Source of the DNA: Flavobacteriales bacterium
GTDB lineage: Bacteria; Bacteroidota; Bacteroidia; Flavobacteriales; Schleiferiaceae
DNA: 64,000 bases
Direction of reading: 5' to 3'
Assembly (NCBI GenBank): GCA_017795025.1
Contig: CP051243.1
Coordinates: 1,240,001 to 1,304,000, forward strand
Program-made: the position numbers and the translations under genes
Notes under the pieces: model-generated
Database searches by the model: none
Seen by the model: only the letters and a program-made list of their open reading frames with translations
Told to the model about the DNA's origin: nothing
In this document: positions 35,624 to 45,346 of the stretch, piece after piece
How positions within the stretch are numbered: position 1 is the stretch's first letter
Layout of the letters: each line of letters opens with the position of its first letter

Positions 35624-36126
35624 GCTGTAAGATTTTTAATTCGAGGCAATATATTTTGCCCCAAAAAGTCCACAGCCTTTTTTGCTTTATGACATTCTCA
35701 AAGGATGGTTAAGGGAAGGTTAAGTCAATATTGTGAATGCGAAATTTCCGTTAAATAATTATTCAAACAACTGTTTAACAAACAGTTAAGTTAAAATAAA
35801 ACGTTGAGTAAAAATTTGCACTTGGTTTTATAAGCTCTCTAATTTTGAGGGGCTTAACATAGGGAAGTCTTCAGGTGGATTTAGAAAATGAAAAAGTTTG
35901 CAAAAACTTAAAAGTATTGATTGAACATTTAAATGAATAGAAACCTCAAATTTCGGATAGGGTGAAATTAACACTTAATCCTTCCAATTGAGCATAATAA
36001 TCACTTCCTAATTGACAAAGACGATGGCTAGGGTGCAGAAGAAACTTTAGGACAGTTTAACATTATAGCCATACTCCAATTTCGCTGCTAAATCCTTCGA
36101 CAGTTAACTACGAGGTAAAAATTAAC
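35624..36126. other. 503-bp AT-rich intergenic region with a perfect inverted repeat
   Basis: No coding frame of note. A perfect inverted repeat AACTGTTT-aac-AAACAGTT occupies 35769-35787, about 146 bp upstream of the start of the 1924-residue gene. It lacks a T tract and sits in AT-rich DNA, so it looks more like an operator than a terminator. Both flanking genes point left, so the region holds the leader of the 1924-residue gene and the 3' side of the broken VOC gene. Confidence 0.5.
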
Positions 36127-36542
36127 CTAGTAGGCAAACAATTGCTCTGGATCTTTAAAAGCCTTAAACTCCAGAGCATTACCTGAGGGATCTTGGAAAA
36201 ACATCGTGGCCTGCTCCCCTACCTCTCCCGCAAAGCGGATATAGGGTTCAATTACAAAATCGATTTCGTTTTGAAGCAGCTGTGCCTTAAAGGAATGCCA
36301 TTGTTCCATTCTAAAACTACCCCAAAATGCGGCACGGGAACCGATTTCCCATCTACCGGGTTATGGTCCTTTTTCCCGGCGCTTTCGCTGAGATGCAATA
36401 CCAGCTGATGTCCGAAGAAGTTTAAGTCTACCCAATGATCGGAGGATCTGCCTTCTTCGAAACCTAAAATGGTATTATAAAAATGCCTGGTCTCCTGTAA
36501 ATCTTTAACAGGAATAGCCAAATGAAAGGGACTTAAACGCAT
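36127..36542 (-). pseudogene. VOC/glyoxalase family gene with a single-base frameshift
   Basis: The 5' part (36542 to about 36305) encodes MRLSPFHLAIPVKDLQETRHF through [10 protein letters not shown], a typical VOC N-terminal half. The 3' part (about 36300-36127) in another frame encodes [10 protein letters not shown] to the [15 protein letters not shown] motif with the metal-binding Glu and a natural C-terminus. The two halves join at 36300-36308. Restoring one base near GAATGG-AACAATGG would give EWEQWHSF and a single protein of about 139 residues, normal for the family. This may be a real pseudogene or an assembly error. If intact it would be a dioxygenase- or glyoxalase-like metalloenzyme of unknown substrate. 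Confidence 0.85.
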
Positions 36543-36560
36543 GGGATTACTATGTTTTTT

Positions 36561-37643
36561 TTAGGTCTCAATGTAGCTTGCAACGGACGTTTTAATAGGA
36601 ACCACTAAGGTAAAGGTTGCCCCTTTTCCTGGCCCCTCGCTTTGCGCTATTATTTCACCTCCCACATTATTCATCAGGGTTTGACATAAGCTAAGTCCAA
36701 TACCATTAGAATGGCTTTCTTTTACTTCAGATAATTCGGCTAGAGATAGATCGTACTGGAAAATCTTGGCCACATCGGAAGGATTAAAGCCTTTACCTTC
36801 ATCTTTTAACGAAATGTGAATCTCATTCCTGTTTTGCTTAGAACAGTTTAGCTTCAGTGTCCCAGCTTCTTCACTAAACTTGATGGCATTACTCATGATA
36901 TTATTGAGTGACTTTTGAACTGCAGTTAAGGGAAGGATTGCTTGGTTTACATCGCTTGCGATTTGAAGGCGCAAATTTTTCTTTTCCAAGGCAAAGCTGA
37001 AACGTTTCTGCAAATCAGACCAAAGTTTATCCATTTCAATCTCTTCAAATTCTGCATGCTCTTCCGCAGTTTTACGACGCTTCTTTAAATCTGATAAAAC
37101 CTGTTCCAGTTCCGATAACTGGTTTTGTAAGGACTCTTCGATTAAGAGATGGTGCTCTTTTACAAACTCAGGATCTTTTTCTTCTTTAATAAAATCCAGT
37201 ATACCTAGAGTTGTTCGCAAAGGACTTTGTAAGTCATGCGATAGTAATTGCAAACTGGCCAACTTCCGCTCTTCATGAGCCTCCAAAGCATTAATTGCCG
37301 TTTGCACATCGTGCATTAACACCCCCGCCTCATCGGTATAATTCATAGGTAGGTCCGATACCTTAGCGAATTTGATATACTTGTTTAAGGCCTGCTTTGC
37401 GCGCATTACCGGCTTAAGGAGACTATTTAATACAAACAGCGTAATTAAGGTGGCCAACAGAGTGAAGCCTAAGGTTAGCAAAGCGATGGTCCAAGCATCT
37501 TCAGCGTCTAACTTCGAAAAGCTTAAATAGGCAATTATGGCAAACAAAGGGACGTGTATGCCCACAAAGGCCACGAATAAAATTTTCAAGGTAAATTTAT
37601 TCTTGATAGCTGGAATACAGGAAAGTAACTTGTAGGTTTTCAT
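36561..37643 (-). CDS. Membrane sensor histidine kinase, orphan
   Basis: A 360-residue protein. Two transmembrane helices lie at about 20-43 and 52-75 with almost no periplasmic loop, so it senses within or inside the membrane. A HAMP-like linker follows (LKPVMRAKQALNKYI), then a coiled coil. The H-box is LLSHDLQSPLRTTLG with the phosphoacceptor His near residue 139. The HATPase domain has the N-box NNIMSNAIKFSEEAG, the G1 box DEGKGF and the G2 box SNGIGLSLCQ. The H-box and ATP-binding residues are intact. No response regulator is next to it, so the partner must be elsewhere. Confidence 0.92.
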   Translation of the reverse strand: MKTYKLLSCIPAIKNKFTLKILFVAFVGIHVPLFAIIAYLSFSKLDAEDAWTIALLTLGFTLLATLITLFVLNSLLKPVMRAKQALNKYIKFAKVSDLPMNYTDEAGVLMHDVQTAINALEAHEERKLASLQLLSHDLQSPLRTTLGILDFIKEEKDPEFVKEHHLLIEESLQNQLSELEQVLSDLKKRRKTAEEHAEFEEIEMDKLWSDLQKRFSFALEKKNLRLQIASDVNQAILPLTAVQKSLNNIMSNAIKFSEEAGTLKLNCSKQNRNEIHISLKDEGKGFNPSDVAKIFQYDLSLAELSEVKESHSNGIGLSLCQTLMNNVGGEIIAQSEGPGKGATFTLVVPIKTSVASYIET

Positions 37644-37839
37644 TCGGTTTATAGCGTTAAAATGCAGTTTAAGGTGTTTAAAATCAATTGTTTAAGCAAC
37701 ATTAATATAGTTAAAAATCGAATTAAAGTTTAGTAATTGGCATTTAATTTCTAGCGCAAGGGTTATTATTCTCCTAAAAACTTAAGTAATTTCCAAGCCA
37801 GGAACGGACTTCCGCTCAAGGTTATTTTAGGGTTAAGTT

Positions 37840-38919
37840 TTGGAGAATAAGAAACCACGAATTATCGGACTCAATGTAGCGCGAGGCCTAGCCGTTTGCG
37901 GCATGATCATCGTTAATTTCAGCTTGGTTTTTGGAAGCGAGGGACCAGAGTGGATTCAAGCCATCAGCAACTTTTTTAAAGGCAAGGCTGCGGCCAGCTT
38001 CGTGTGCCTCGCGGGAGTGGGCTTGGGTTTATTGGTTTCCTCCGCCGAAGGGAATCCCCTACGCGAAGCCGCGGTAAAGAAGAGGGTTTTTAAAAGGGCC
38101 TTAATCTTACTCATTCTGGGCTTGACCTATTACTCCATTTGGCCGGCCGACATCCTGCACTACTATGGAGTATACATGCTTATCGCCCTGGCTTTTCTTT
38201 TTCAACCGGCAGCTTACAGCTTGCGTTTTGGTGGCTTATTAATTGTTTTATTTCCCATACTATTATTCAATTTCGACTATACCGAAGGTTGGAATTGGGA
38301 AACTTTAGACTACCTCGACTTTTGGAGTTTGGAGGGCTTTTTCCGCAATCTGTTTTTTAATGGCTTCCACCCTTTTATACCTTGGATGGCTTTTCTCCTA
38401 ATTGGCATGTGGCTGGGAAGGCAGGACCTTTATGATGAGACTTTTATTCTAGCCCTCTTCCAGCGGGGATTGGCCTTATTTATTACGATTCAGGTGCTCT
38501 CTCCTTTCGCCGTGTCGAAGGCTATCGAGGTTATGGGTTTTAGCCCTGAAAGTGCCGAATACGTTTTTGGAACCGGTTCCATGCCCCCCAACCCGATGTA
38601 TATGTTAAATGGTATAGGCTTCGCTTTCACTTTAATTTCCGGAAGCATTTGGTGGGCCTGGAAACGCAAAGAAAGTCGCGTGATCAAAGCCCTAGATCGA
38701 ACCGGCAGATTCGCCTTAAGCCTCTACATTATTCATGTGATTTTGGGAATGACCCTCCCCTTATTTTTTACCGAAAAGGAATACGGCGAATTTTCAATTT
38801 ACTTTAGCCTAGCCTACTCCCTTCTGTTTAGTGTTTTCGGAGTTTTCTTGGCCATGCTATGGTTGAGCAAAGCAAAGCACGGTCCATTCGAATGGCTGTT
38901 AAGAAAGCTAAGTGCTTAA
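37840..38919 (+). CDS. Polytopic membrane protein, DUF418/DUF1624-like acyltransferase-type, TTG start
   Basis: A 359-residue protein with about ten hydrophobic helices. The N-terminus RIIGLNVARGLAVCGMIIVNF has the R-x-x-G-L-D/N-x-x-R-G pattern of DUF1624 (heparan-alpha-glucosaminide N-acetyltransferase-like) and DUF418 proteins. It continues with FFKGKAAASFVCLAGVGLGLL and a GFHPFIPWMAFLLIGMWLGR segment. The family is thought to move acyl groups across the membrane to surface glycans, but substrates are rarely known. The start is TTG at 37840: an in-frame TAA lies six bases upstream, and the next ATG would remove the conserved first motif. The gene stands alone. Confidence 0.82.
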   Translation: MENKKPRIIGLNVARGLAVCGMIIVNFSLVFGSEGPEWIQAISNFFKGKAAASFVCLAGVGLGLLVSSAEGNPLREAAVKKRVFKRALILLILGLTYYSIWPADILHYYGVYMLIALAFLFQPAAYSLRFGGLLIVLFPILLFNFDYTEGWNWETLDYLDFWSLEGFFRNLFFNGFHPFIPWMAFLLIGMWLGRQDLYDETFILALFQRGLALFITIQVLSPFAVSKAIEVMGFSPESAEYVFGTGSMPPNPMYMLNGIGFAFTLISGSIWWAWKRKESRVIKALDRTGRFALSLYIIHVILGMTLPLFFTEKEYGEFSIYFSLAYSLLFSVFGVFLAMLWLSKAKHGPFEWLLRKLSA

Positions 38920-39027
38920 GAGATAATTTTCAGTTGTTTTAAGCTCAAAGGCGATGTGTTCATCGAAAACTAATTGCCTACTAGCTGAATCCCAGCTTTT
39001 TCTATTTTTAGGCAGCGAAACCACTTT

Positions 39028-42000
39028 ATGAAACCCCTTCATACTCTAGCATTTATCCTTGCCTTTGGCTTTGGGCTTCAATCTCAGTGCTTAAACCCAA
39101 CAAATTTCACCGGGCAAAATATTACCACTACCTCCGTGGATATCGATTTAAGCGCTAGTGGCAGCGGTCCTTGGGATATAGAATACGGTGCACTTGGCTT
39201 TACCATTGGCAGTGGCACTACCCTTATCTCAACCAATTCTATCATCACTCTAAGTAACTTGAGTCCAGGGAGCAGCTATCGCGTATACATTCGCCGTAAA
39301 TGTGGAGTACAGTTTAGCGGAAGGGCCAGTTTTACTTTTAACACCGCCTGCGGAACTATTGTAAACGCTCCCGTAAAATACAGTTTTGATGGTGCCGCTT
39401 GGCAAAGTCCTACCAATACCATCGGTTTAGGAAATATGGCCACTTGCTGGATAGTGAGTCCTCAAGGCACCAATACTTTTTGGTCCGTTGGGCCATCACA
39501 CGAAACCCACTTAAGTACAGGACCCGCTGGTGACCACAGTACTGGTTATAGTAAATTTCTTCATTTAAATGGTCAAGGAATTTCACAGGATTCCAGTTCC
39601 AGCGTGCAAAGCCCGGCCATCGACCTACAGGGTTTAAATCATCCTCAGCTGGAGTTTTGGTATCACCTCTACGGGGCCCAAATCGATTCTCTGGAGGTGA
39701 TGGTAAAAATGAGCTCCACCATTAACTGGGATACGTTGCACACCTTTTATGGTCAGCAGCAAACCTCGCAAGAAGCTCCCTGGCAAAAACAGCGCTTATC
39801 TTTAAGTTCCTTTTTGGATAGCGTTATCAACATTCAGTTTGTGGCCTACGGAAAAGGAACCGATGTGCAAATGGCGATTGACGATTTATCCGTACACGAT
39901 TCCCTCGCTTGCCGTCCTTCATCCTACTTTAGAAATAGCTCTAATAATCACCAATCTGTTCTATTAGATTGGGACCCAGGTACTGGAACCAGTTTTCAAA
40001 TAGAATACGGATTTAAGGGTTTTAGTCAGGGTAGCGGAACCCTACTTAATGTAGGGGGAGCCCCTTATCGGATTTCGGGTCTTAACCCTGATACCACCTA
40101 CGATTTTTATCTACGTGACAACTGCGGCCCTAATCAATACAGCAATTGGACTGGCCCCCTAGAAGTAGTAACCGATTGCAGTCCCCAATTTGCCCCTTAC
40201 TTCACCGATTTTGAAGGTTCTGATTGGCCTAATGGCGGCTTGGAAGCATGTTGGGACCGCTTTAATTATTTAGATTTCAAATGGCAGGTTGGTCCTCCTT
40301 CCCTTAATTATGTACAAAGTGGACCTGGTCCCAATAACCATACACCAGGCGGCAGTCAATTTATTGTGGCCGATCGTCCCAATCAAAAAGGCAATGCCCG
40401 CAGCAGTATTACCTCCCCCATCATCGACCTTGATACTATCACCAATCCCGAATTGATTTTTTGGTCTCACATGTTTGGTTTACATATTACCGCTTTTGAT
40501 ATTGAGGTCGACAGTGGTGATGGCTTTGTGCGTGTAAAACGAATTATTGGATCACAGCAACTTAGCAAATCAGCTCCCTGGACTGAGCAAATAATTGCTT
40601 TGCCCTCCTATGCCGGAAAGCAGGTAAAAGTGAAGTTTACGGCCATTGCCTCCAGTAATTGGTCCTCCTTAGCGCGAATTGGAATTGATGACTTCTATAT
40701 TGGTGAGGCCCCGCCATGCCGAAAGCCCACGAACTTGGTTGCCAGTGAAGTGAAGTTTAATTCGGCTCGCATTGATTGGTTAAGCGGAGGCGCTACCAAT
40801 TGGCTTTATAAATTAAAAGTAAATGGTGGGGCCGCCACTATTAGTCCCACAAACTCCAATCCTCTCGATTTAAATCAACTACAACCGGGAACAGAGTATA
40901 CCGTTTGGGTAAAGGACAGTTGCGGACAAGGTCTTAGTAGCGATTGGAGCGCCGCGGTGACCTTTAGAACTTATTGTTTACCGGATACCGCCCCCTATTT
41001 TCAGGACTTTGAAGACAGTCAGTTTCAAGTGCAGTCTTCCTGGTTTTCGACCGGAACCATGCACCCCTGCTGGAGCAGAAGTAACGAACTTGGCCCCATT
41101 TGGCAACCATCACCCGCGAGTATTTTACCTAATAACCTTCTTCCTACTCAAGACCACACCAGTGGTAGTGGAAAATATATTGGAGGTTCGCTCTTCTTAG
41201 GAAATGGCACCAATCAGGCGACCTCCTTTACCTCACCGCATATCGACCTATCCGGATTAAGTTCACCCGAGATGTCCTTTTGGTATTTCCTTGGAGGATG
41301 GAGCTTTTCGAGCAATCAAATTCAGGTAGAGGTTAGTAATGGTTCTTCTTGGCAAAATGTAACAACCATTTTCGGGCCCACCCAATTATCCACTTCTGAC
41401 TCTTGGCTGGAGAAGATTGTCGATTTATCGGCCTATGCTGGCGATACTATTCAATTGCGCTTTATTTCCTTAGGGAATAATTTATATGCTGCCACCGCTG
41501 GAGGGATTGATGATGTTCATATTTACGATAACCCAATATGCTCAAAACCTTCCAATTTGAGAGCACACTATGTAAGAACTAATAGCGCTGCCCTTGCATG
41601 GACCACCGGAGGAGCATCGAACTGGATAGTGCGCTACAAGGCCCAAGGAGAAGGATTCCAATTTAAAGCCGCCGCTCAGAATGATACATTCAACCTAGAT
41701 TCTCTCCAAGCTGCTACGCGCTACGAAATTTGGGTTCGGGATAGTTGCGGCTCAATTGTAAGCGGCTGGCATGGACCAATCTATATTTACACCGACTGTA
41801 TTGCGACGTCAGTGCCTTATTACGAAGGATTTGACGGAAGCATTTGGAGGCCATCTGCGGCAAGCGTTGATCCCGGAATAATCGATAATTGCTGGCGACG
41901 TTCCGATACGGTAGAAAAGGTATGGATCCCCAAAACGGGAGGAAGTAGCTCGCCTTTTAGCGGGCCATCGGCCACTCGAAGTGGTTCGGGAAACTATATG

Positions 42001-43602
42001 ATGACGGAGATTCTCTTCAGTCCTGCCCAGCCCGGTAATCTGGTTTACGAACTGCGAAGTCCGGTGATTGCTAATGTGGGTTTACAACAGCCGGAGCTTA
42101 ATTTTTGGTACCACCTCTACGGTCCTCAAATTCAGAAACTGCTGGTATACATTGAAAAGCTGGATGAGAGCCGTGTTTTAGTGGACTCGATTATTGGTCA
42201 GCAACAAACAAGCAAAACCGCGGCCTGGCAACAAAAAAGCATTCCTTTAACAAACTTTAATGGGGATACCTTAAAAGTTGTGTTTGAAGCCTATACCGGA
42301 AATATTCCGGGTAGAGTGAATGTGGCAATTGATGATGTAGAAATTATCGATGCCATTTGTGGCTTGCCCTCCAATTTAGGGGTTAGCAATATCAGCATGA
42401 GCGCCGCCCGTTTAAACTGGCAAAGCATTAGTGTTCGAAGCAACGTCCAATATGGTTTAGCCGGCTTTAACCTCGGCTCAGGAACCCAACTAAACAATGT
42501 TACCTCGGGGCAACAGATTAATGGCTTGCAGCCTTTCACCACCTACGAGTTTTATGTGCAAGATAGTTGCCGATTGAGCAATAGTGCCTGGGTGGGGCCC
42601 TTTAGTTTCACCACCTCTTGTGCTGCTCCCACCGCGGCCTTTAGCGGGCAAAATAATGCCCTCAGCGTAAGTTTTGATGGCTCAAGCTCCTTAGGGACGG
42701 GCTTAAATTACAGCTGGAATTTTGGCGATGGAAACACCGGCAGCGGCTTAAATCCCCAGCACCAATACGCGATGGCTGGTACCTATACCGTAAGCCTGCT
42801 CATTACAGATACCTGCGGCCTCCAAGACAGTATTAACCAAAGTATTCTGGTTTGCGATGCTCCTCAAGCCTCCATTACGTATTCCCGCCAAGGCCTCAGC
42901 GTAAGATTTGATGGCCGCTTTTCCACCGGCGCCAGTCAGTATTTATGGAATTTAGGGCCGGCCGGAATATTCACCACCGATACCCCCACAGCCGTATTCC
43001 CATCCAAAGGAAATTATTCCATTTACCTAGTGGTTACCAATGCCTGTGGCGATAAGGACACGCTTTTCTTGAACTTAAATATTTGTGATAAACCCACCGC
43101 CTCTTTTACCGCTACGATTACCACCATTGGTAATCCATTTATGATGGTAAGCTTTGATGGAACCGCTTCGGTTTTTGCCGATTCCTTTACTTGGGATTTT
43201 GGTGATGGCAGTCAGGATACAAGTACCCTTACTCCCATTCATTTGTATGCGAGTTCCACCCAAAATTATACCGTTAAACTGATAACTGTCGCCGATTGTG
43301 GATTAGCAGATACCATGGTTTATTCGCTCAATCCTATTTCCTTAAAGGAGTGGGAATCGAAAGACCTTAAAGTTTATCCCAATCCTGCTCAGGATCGAAT
43401 TAATCTCAGCACCAGCGATCGAAACCTGAATCCCGAAACCTTTAGGTGGTTTAATAGCAGTGGACAAGAATTCCAAGTGCCACTATTGTCTAAGGAAGAG
43501 CTGCATTTCGAGTTTGATGTATCCCATTTAGCCGCTGGAGAATATTTCCTCCTCATCAATGCTGCTGGTCTTAGGTATAGCGTGAAGATAAATATTCAGT
43601 AG
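39028..43602 (+). CDS. 1524-residue T9SS protein with alternating FN3 and MAM-like modules and three PKD domains
   Basis: Signal peptide MKPLHTLAFILAFGFGLQSQ. The body repeats a pair of modules four times. One is an FN3 domain (YEFYVQDSCR or YTVWVKDSCGQ near the end, with a D-S-C motif). The other is a jelly-roll MAM-like domain with PYFxDFEG, ACWxR, a SPxIDL strand, PELxFW, TSxxAPWxQ and IAIDDV. Three PKD domains follow at about 1195-1440 (WNFGDGNTGSGLNPQHQY, WDFGDGSQDTSTLTPIHLY). The protein ends with a T9SS sorting domain (LKVYPNPAQDRINLSTSD). Such arrays usually bind glycans or proteins at the surface. No enzyme domain is present. The repeats are diverged at DNA level, so they are old. 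Confidence 0.87.
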   Translation: MKPLHTLAFILAFGFGLQSQCLNPTNFTGQNITTTSVDIDLSASGSGPWDIEYGALGFTIGSGTTLISTNSIITLSNLSPGSSYRVYIRRKCGVQFSGRASFTFNTACGTIVNAPVKYSFDGAAWQSPTNTIGLGNMATCWIVSPQGTNTFWSVGPSHETHLSTGPAGDHSTGYSKFLHLNGQGISQDSSSSVQSPAIDLQGLNHPQLEFWYHLYGAQIDSLEVMVKMSSTINWDTLHTFYGQQQTSQEAPWQKQRLSLSSFLDSVINIQFVAYGKGTDVQMAIDDLSVHDSLACRPSSYFRNSSNNHQSVLLDWDPGTGTSFQIEYGFKGFSQGSGTLLNVGGAPYRISGLNPDTTYDFYLRDNCGPNQYSNWTGPLEVVTDCSPQFAPYFTDFEGSDWPNGGLEACWDRFNYLDFKWQVGPPSLNYVQSGPGPNNHTPGGSQFIVADRPNQKGNARSSITSPIIDLDTITNPELIFWSHMFGLHITAFDIEVDSGDGFVRVKRIIGSQQLSKSAPWTEQIIALPSYAGKQVKVKFTAIASSNWSSLARIGIDDFYIGEAPPCRKPTNLVASEVKFNSARIDWLSGGATNWLYKLKVNGGAATISPTNSNPLDLNQLQPGTEYTVWVKDSCGQGLSSDWSAAVTFRTYCLPDTAPYFQDFEDSQFQVQSSWFSTGTMHPCWSRSNELGPIWQPSPASILPNNLLPTQDHTSGSGKYIGGSLFLGNGTNQATSFTSPHIDLSGLSSPEMSFWYFLGGWSFSSNQIQVEVSNGSSWQNVTTIFGPTQLSTSDSWLEKIVDLSAYAGDTIQLRFISLGNNLYAATAGGIDDVHIYDNPICSKPSNLRAHYVRTNSAALAWTTGGASNWIVRYKAQGEGFQFKAAAQNDTFNLDSLQAATRYEIWVRDSCGSIVSGWHGPIYIYTDCIATSVPYYEGFDGSIWRPSAASVDPGIIDNCWRRSDTVEKVWIPKTGGSSSPFSGPSATRSGSGNYMMTEILFSPAQPGNLVYELRSPVIANVGLQQPELNFWYHLYGPQIQKLLVYIEKLDESRVLVDSIIGQQQTSKTAAWQQKSIPLTNFNGDTLKVVFEAYTGNIPGRVNVAIDDVEIIDAICGLPSNLGVSNISMSAARLNWQSISVRSNVQYGLAGFNLGSGTQLNNVTSGQQINGLQPFTTYEFYVQDSCRLSNSAWVGPFSFTTSCAAPTAAFSGQNNALSVSFDGSSSLGTGLNYSWNFGDGNTGSGLNPQHQYAMAGTYTVSLLITDTCGLQDSINQSILVCDAPQASITYSRQGLSVRFDGRFSTGASQYLWNLGPAGIFTTDTPTAVFPSKGNYSIYLVVTNACGDKDTLFLNLNICDKPTASFTATITTIGNPFMMVSFDGTASVFADSFTWDFGDGSQDTSTLTPIHLYASSTQNYTVKLITVADCGLADTMVYSLNPISLKEWESKDLKVYPNPAQDRINLSTSDRNLNPETFRWFNSSGQEFQVPLLSKEELHFEFDVSHLAAGEYFLLINAAGLRYSVKINIQ

Positions 43603-43728
43603 ACTCTGCCTCCGGCGCCACTTACAAAGGAGCAGTTTAGCTAAAACCTAGGGCTGGTGACCGTAAATCCTTAAGCTTGGTAAGGCAGGCATTTTGTAGC
43701 TTTAGAGAGCAGAATTAAAAAATACGAG

Positions 43729-43959
43729 ATGTCCGAAAAACGCATATACACAGGCAGTGCCATTACCATTCAACACCTAGCTTCTTTAATGGAAGAGCAC
43801 GAAATCCCGGTAATTATCAAAAACCCGAGCGAATCGGCTCGATTAGCCGGATTTGGGAGCTTACCCAATGGAGTTGAATTATATGTGAATGCCGAGAATG
43901 AGGAAAAAGCCCTGCAGGTAGTCGCGGCTTTTGAAAAAGAACATTTAAGCGCAAACTAA
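43729..43959 (+). CDS. DUF2007 small protein
   Basis: A 76-residue protein. The order is an N-terminal strand, a helix that selects the segment (ITIQHLASLMEEHEIPVIIKN), a loop with GFGSLPNGVELYV, and a helix ENEEKALQVVAAFEKE. This is the compact PII-like ferredoxin fold of DUF2007 putative signal-transducing proteins. It is cytoplasmic with no known ligand. It converges with a glycosidase-like lipoprotein gene with a 4-bp overlap of the 3' ends. Confidence 0.82.
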   Translation: MSEKRIYTGSAITIQHLASLMEEHEIPVIIKNPSESARLAGFGSLPNGVELYVNAENEEKALQVVAAFEKEHLSAN

Positions 43960-45284
43960 GGCTGTACGTAAAAAGGAATATTAGCATGGGCCACGTGATT
44001 ATGCCCATCAGCTATATACACAAATAGGCGATAAGCTCCGGCCTCGCTTGGCGCGATAAAGTTGATGGTATCATTCAAAGGCCCTTGAAACAATCCCTCC
44101 ATTTGTTCTGGTTTTTCTTCAGGGTCGCCACCGGTAGCTTTACTTTGGCTCTCCCGCAAAATTTCCCAGTGAAAGACCAGGGAATCCTTGTCGGGGTCAG
44201 AAACTGATACCCTGGCTGGATAGAAGTCGCCGGGCCTTAAATAGATATTATCATTGGCCACTTTACCATCTAGACGAAAATCATTTAGACGGGGACTGCG
44301 ATTTTGGGGCCATTCATTATTCCAGATATAGTGCATGGCATCCACCGCTTCCGACTCCTTACCATCAGGCATAAACATGCCGAACCAAGTAGGCGTCCGT
44401 TCTTGTTTTTGTCCCCATAGAAAGGCAAAGGAGCCCATTACTTGAGGCTGATTGGCAATGGACTTGCGGTAGCGACTGCGATACAAATCGGCCTTTACCG
44501 AGCTATTATTTTCAATAGGCGCCCCCCATTTGGTAGTAGGAACTTCCCAGTATCCTGTAGCGCCCCATTCGGTTACTAATAAGGGCCCCTCATAGGCGGA
44601 AGCAGCGATTAATTCGGGTAAAATTTCAATTTCACCATATAGCTGCACACTAATAAAGTCCAATTCTGGCGCCCTTTCCTGCACCAATTGAACGGTTTCG
44701 GCCCGCATACCCGCTAAGGGGGTCGTGCACAAATGCTGCCCATCCACAGCATGGATCATCTTGGCGATATCGTTAACTGCATCCCAAACCTTGGGATTCT
44801 CCGAATGATGATTGAGCTCATTCCCAATTACCCATAAAAATAATGCGGGATGGTCCTTAAACGCTTTAACTGTTTCCTTCAAGCGTGCCAATTGGGCCGC
44901 CACCGCTAAGGAATCGTTGTAATCAAAACCATGGCGCTCTAAACCCACATGCAAACCCATGGCCACCATCAAATTTTGTTCTTGTGCCTGATTTAAAACC
45001 GCTTCTCCGTTACGGGCCCTCCAAGTGCGAAAGGCATTGCCACCGTGCTGGGCTAAGGAAACCATATCTCCTTTTCCTATTCCAGCCCCTTTTACATAAA
45101 AGAGACGGTCATTAATATAGATGCGATAGCCCTCCTCGGTTAAACGAATTTCGGATCGAACAGGCCCTGCCGCTTGCTCCACTTTTGAAGAGCTTGTTTG
45201 GGTCTCAGACGATGAGCTTGGTACATTACAGGAAGTTAATAGGCAGAGGCTAAAGCCTAATAGGATGAATTTGATGGTCTTCAT
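43956..45284 (-). CDS. Lipoprotein with glycoside hydrolase 2-type TIM barrel
   Basis: A 442-residue lipoprotein (signal with lipobox, Cys19). Residues of about 50-325 form a TIM barrel. The acid/base motif is FLWVIGNELNHH and the nucleophile motif is LLVTEWGATGYW, both typical of clan GH-A, family 2/5-like enzymes. The barrel opens with YVKGAGIGKGDMVSLAQHGGNAFRTW, matching the start of GH2 TIM domains. The C-terminal 100 residues (YPARVSVSDPDKDSLVFHWEIL) look like a cadherin/PKD-type beta domain. Both catalytic glutamates are present, so it is probably an active exo- or endo-glycosidase facing the periplasm or surface. The substrate cannot be inferred, and no polysaccharide utilisation locus surrounds it. 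Confidence 0.82.
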   Translation of the reverse strand: MKTIKFILLGFSLCLLTSCNVPSSSSETQTSSSKVEQAAGPVRSEIRLTEEGYRIYINDRLFYVKGAGIGKGDMVSLAQHGGNAFRTWRARNGEAVLNQAQEQNLMVAMGLHVGLERHGFDYNDSLAVAAQLARLKETVKAFKDHPALFLWVIGNELNHHSENPKVWDAVNDIAKMIHAVDGQHLCTTPLAGMRAETVQLVQERAPELDFISVQLYGEIEILPELIAASAYEGPLLVTEWGATGYWEVPTTKWGAPIENNSSVKADLYRSRYRKSIANQPQVMGSFAFLWGQKQERTPTWFGMFMPDGKESEAVDAMHYIWNNEWPQNRSPRLNDFRLDGKVANDNIYLRPGDFYPARVSVSDPDKDSLVFHWEILRESQSKATGGDPEEKPEQMEGLFQGPLNDTINFIAPSEAGAYRLFVYIADGHNHVAHANIPFYVQP

Positions 45285-45346
45285 ACTTAGCGCTAAAGAA
45301 TAGACCTTAAACTTAGGGAATTCGGATTAGAGCCAAAGGTGAAAAA

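Noticed and set aside
36127-36542. Programmed ribosomal frameshift in the VOC gene
   Set aside because: There is no slippery heptamer or following pseudoknot-like structure at the junction; a one-base loss explains it more simply.
37736-37751. Possible third sigma54-like site upstream of the DUF418/DUF1624-like gene
   Set aside because: The -24 half (TTGGCAT) is good but the -12 half reads TTCT instead of TTGC, and it is about 90 bp from the start.
43603-43728. Possible small RNA or riboswitch before the DUF2007 gene
   Set aside because: No conserved aptamer core or stable hairpin with a T tract could be recognised by eye.
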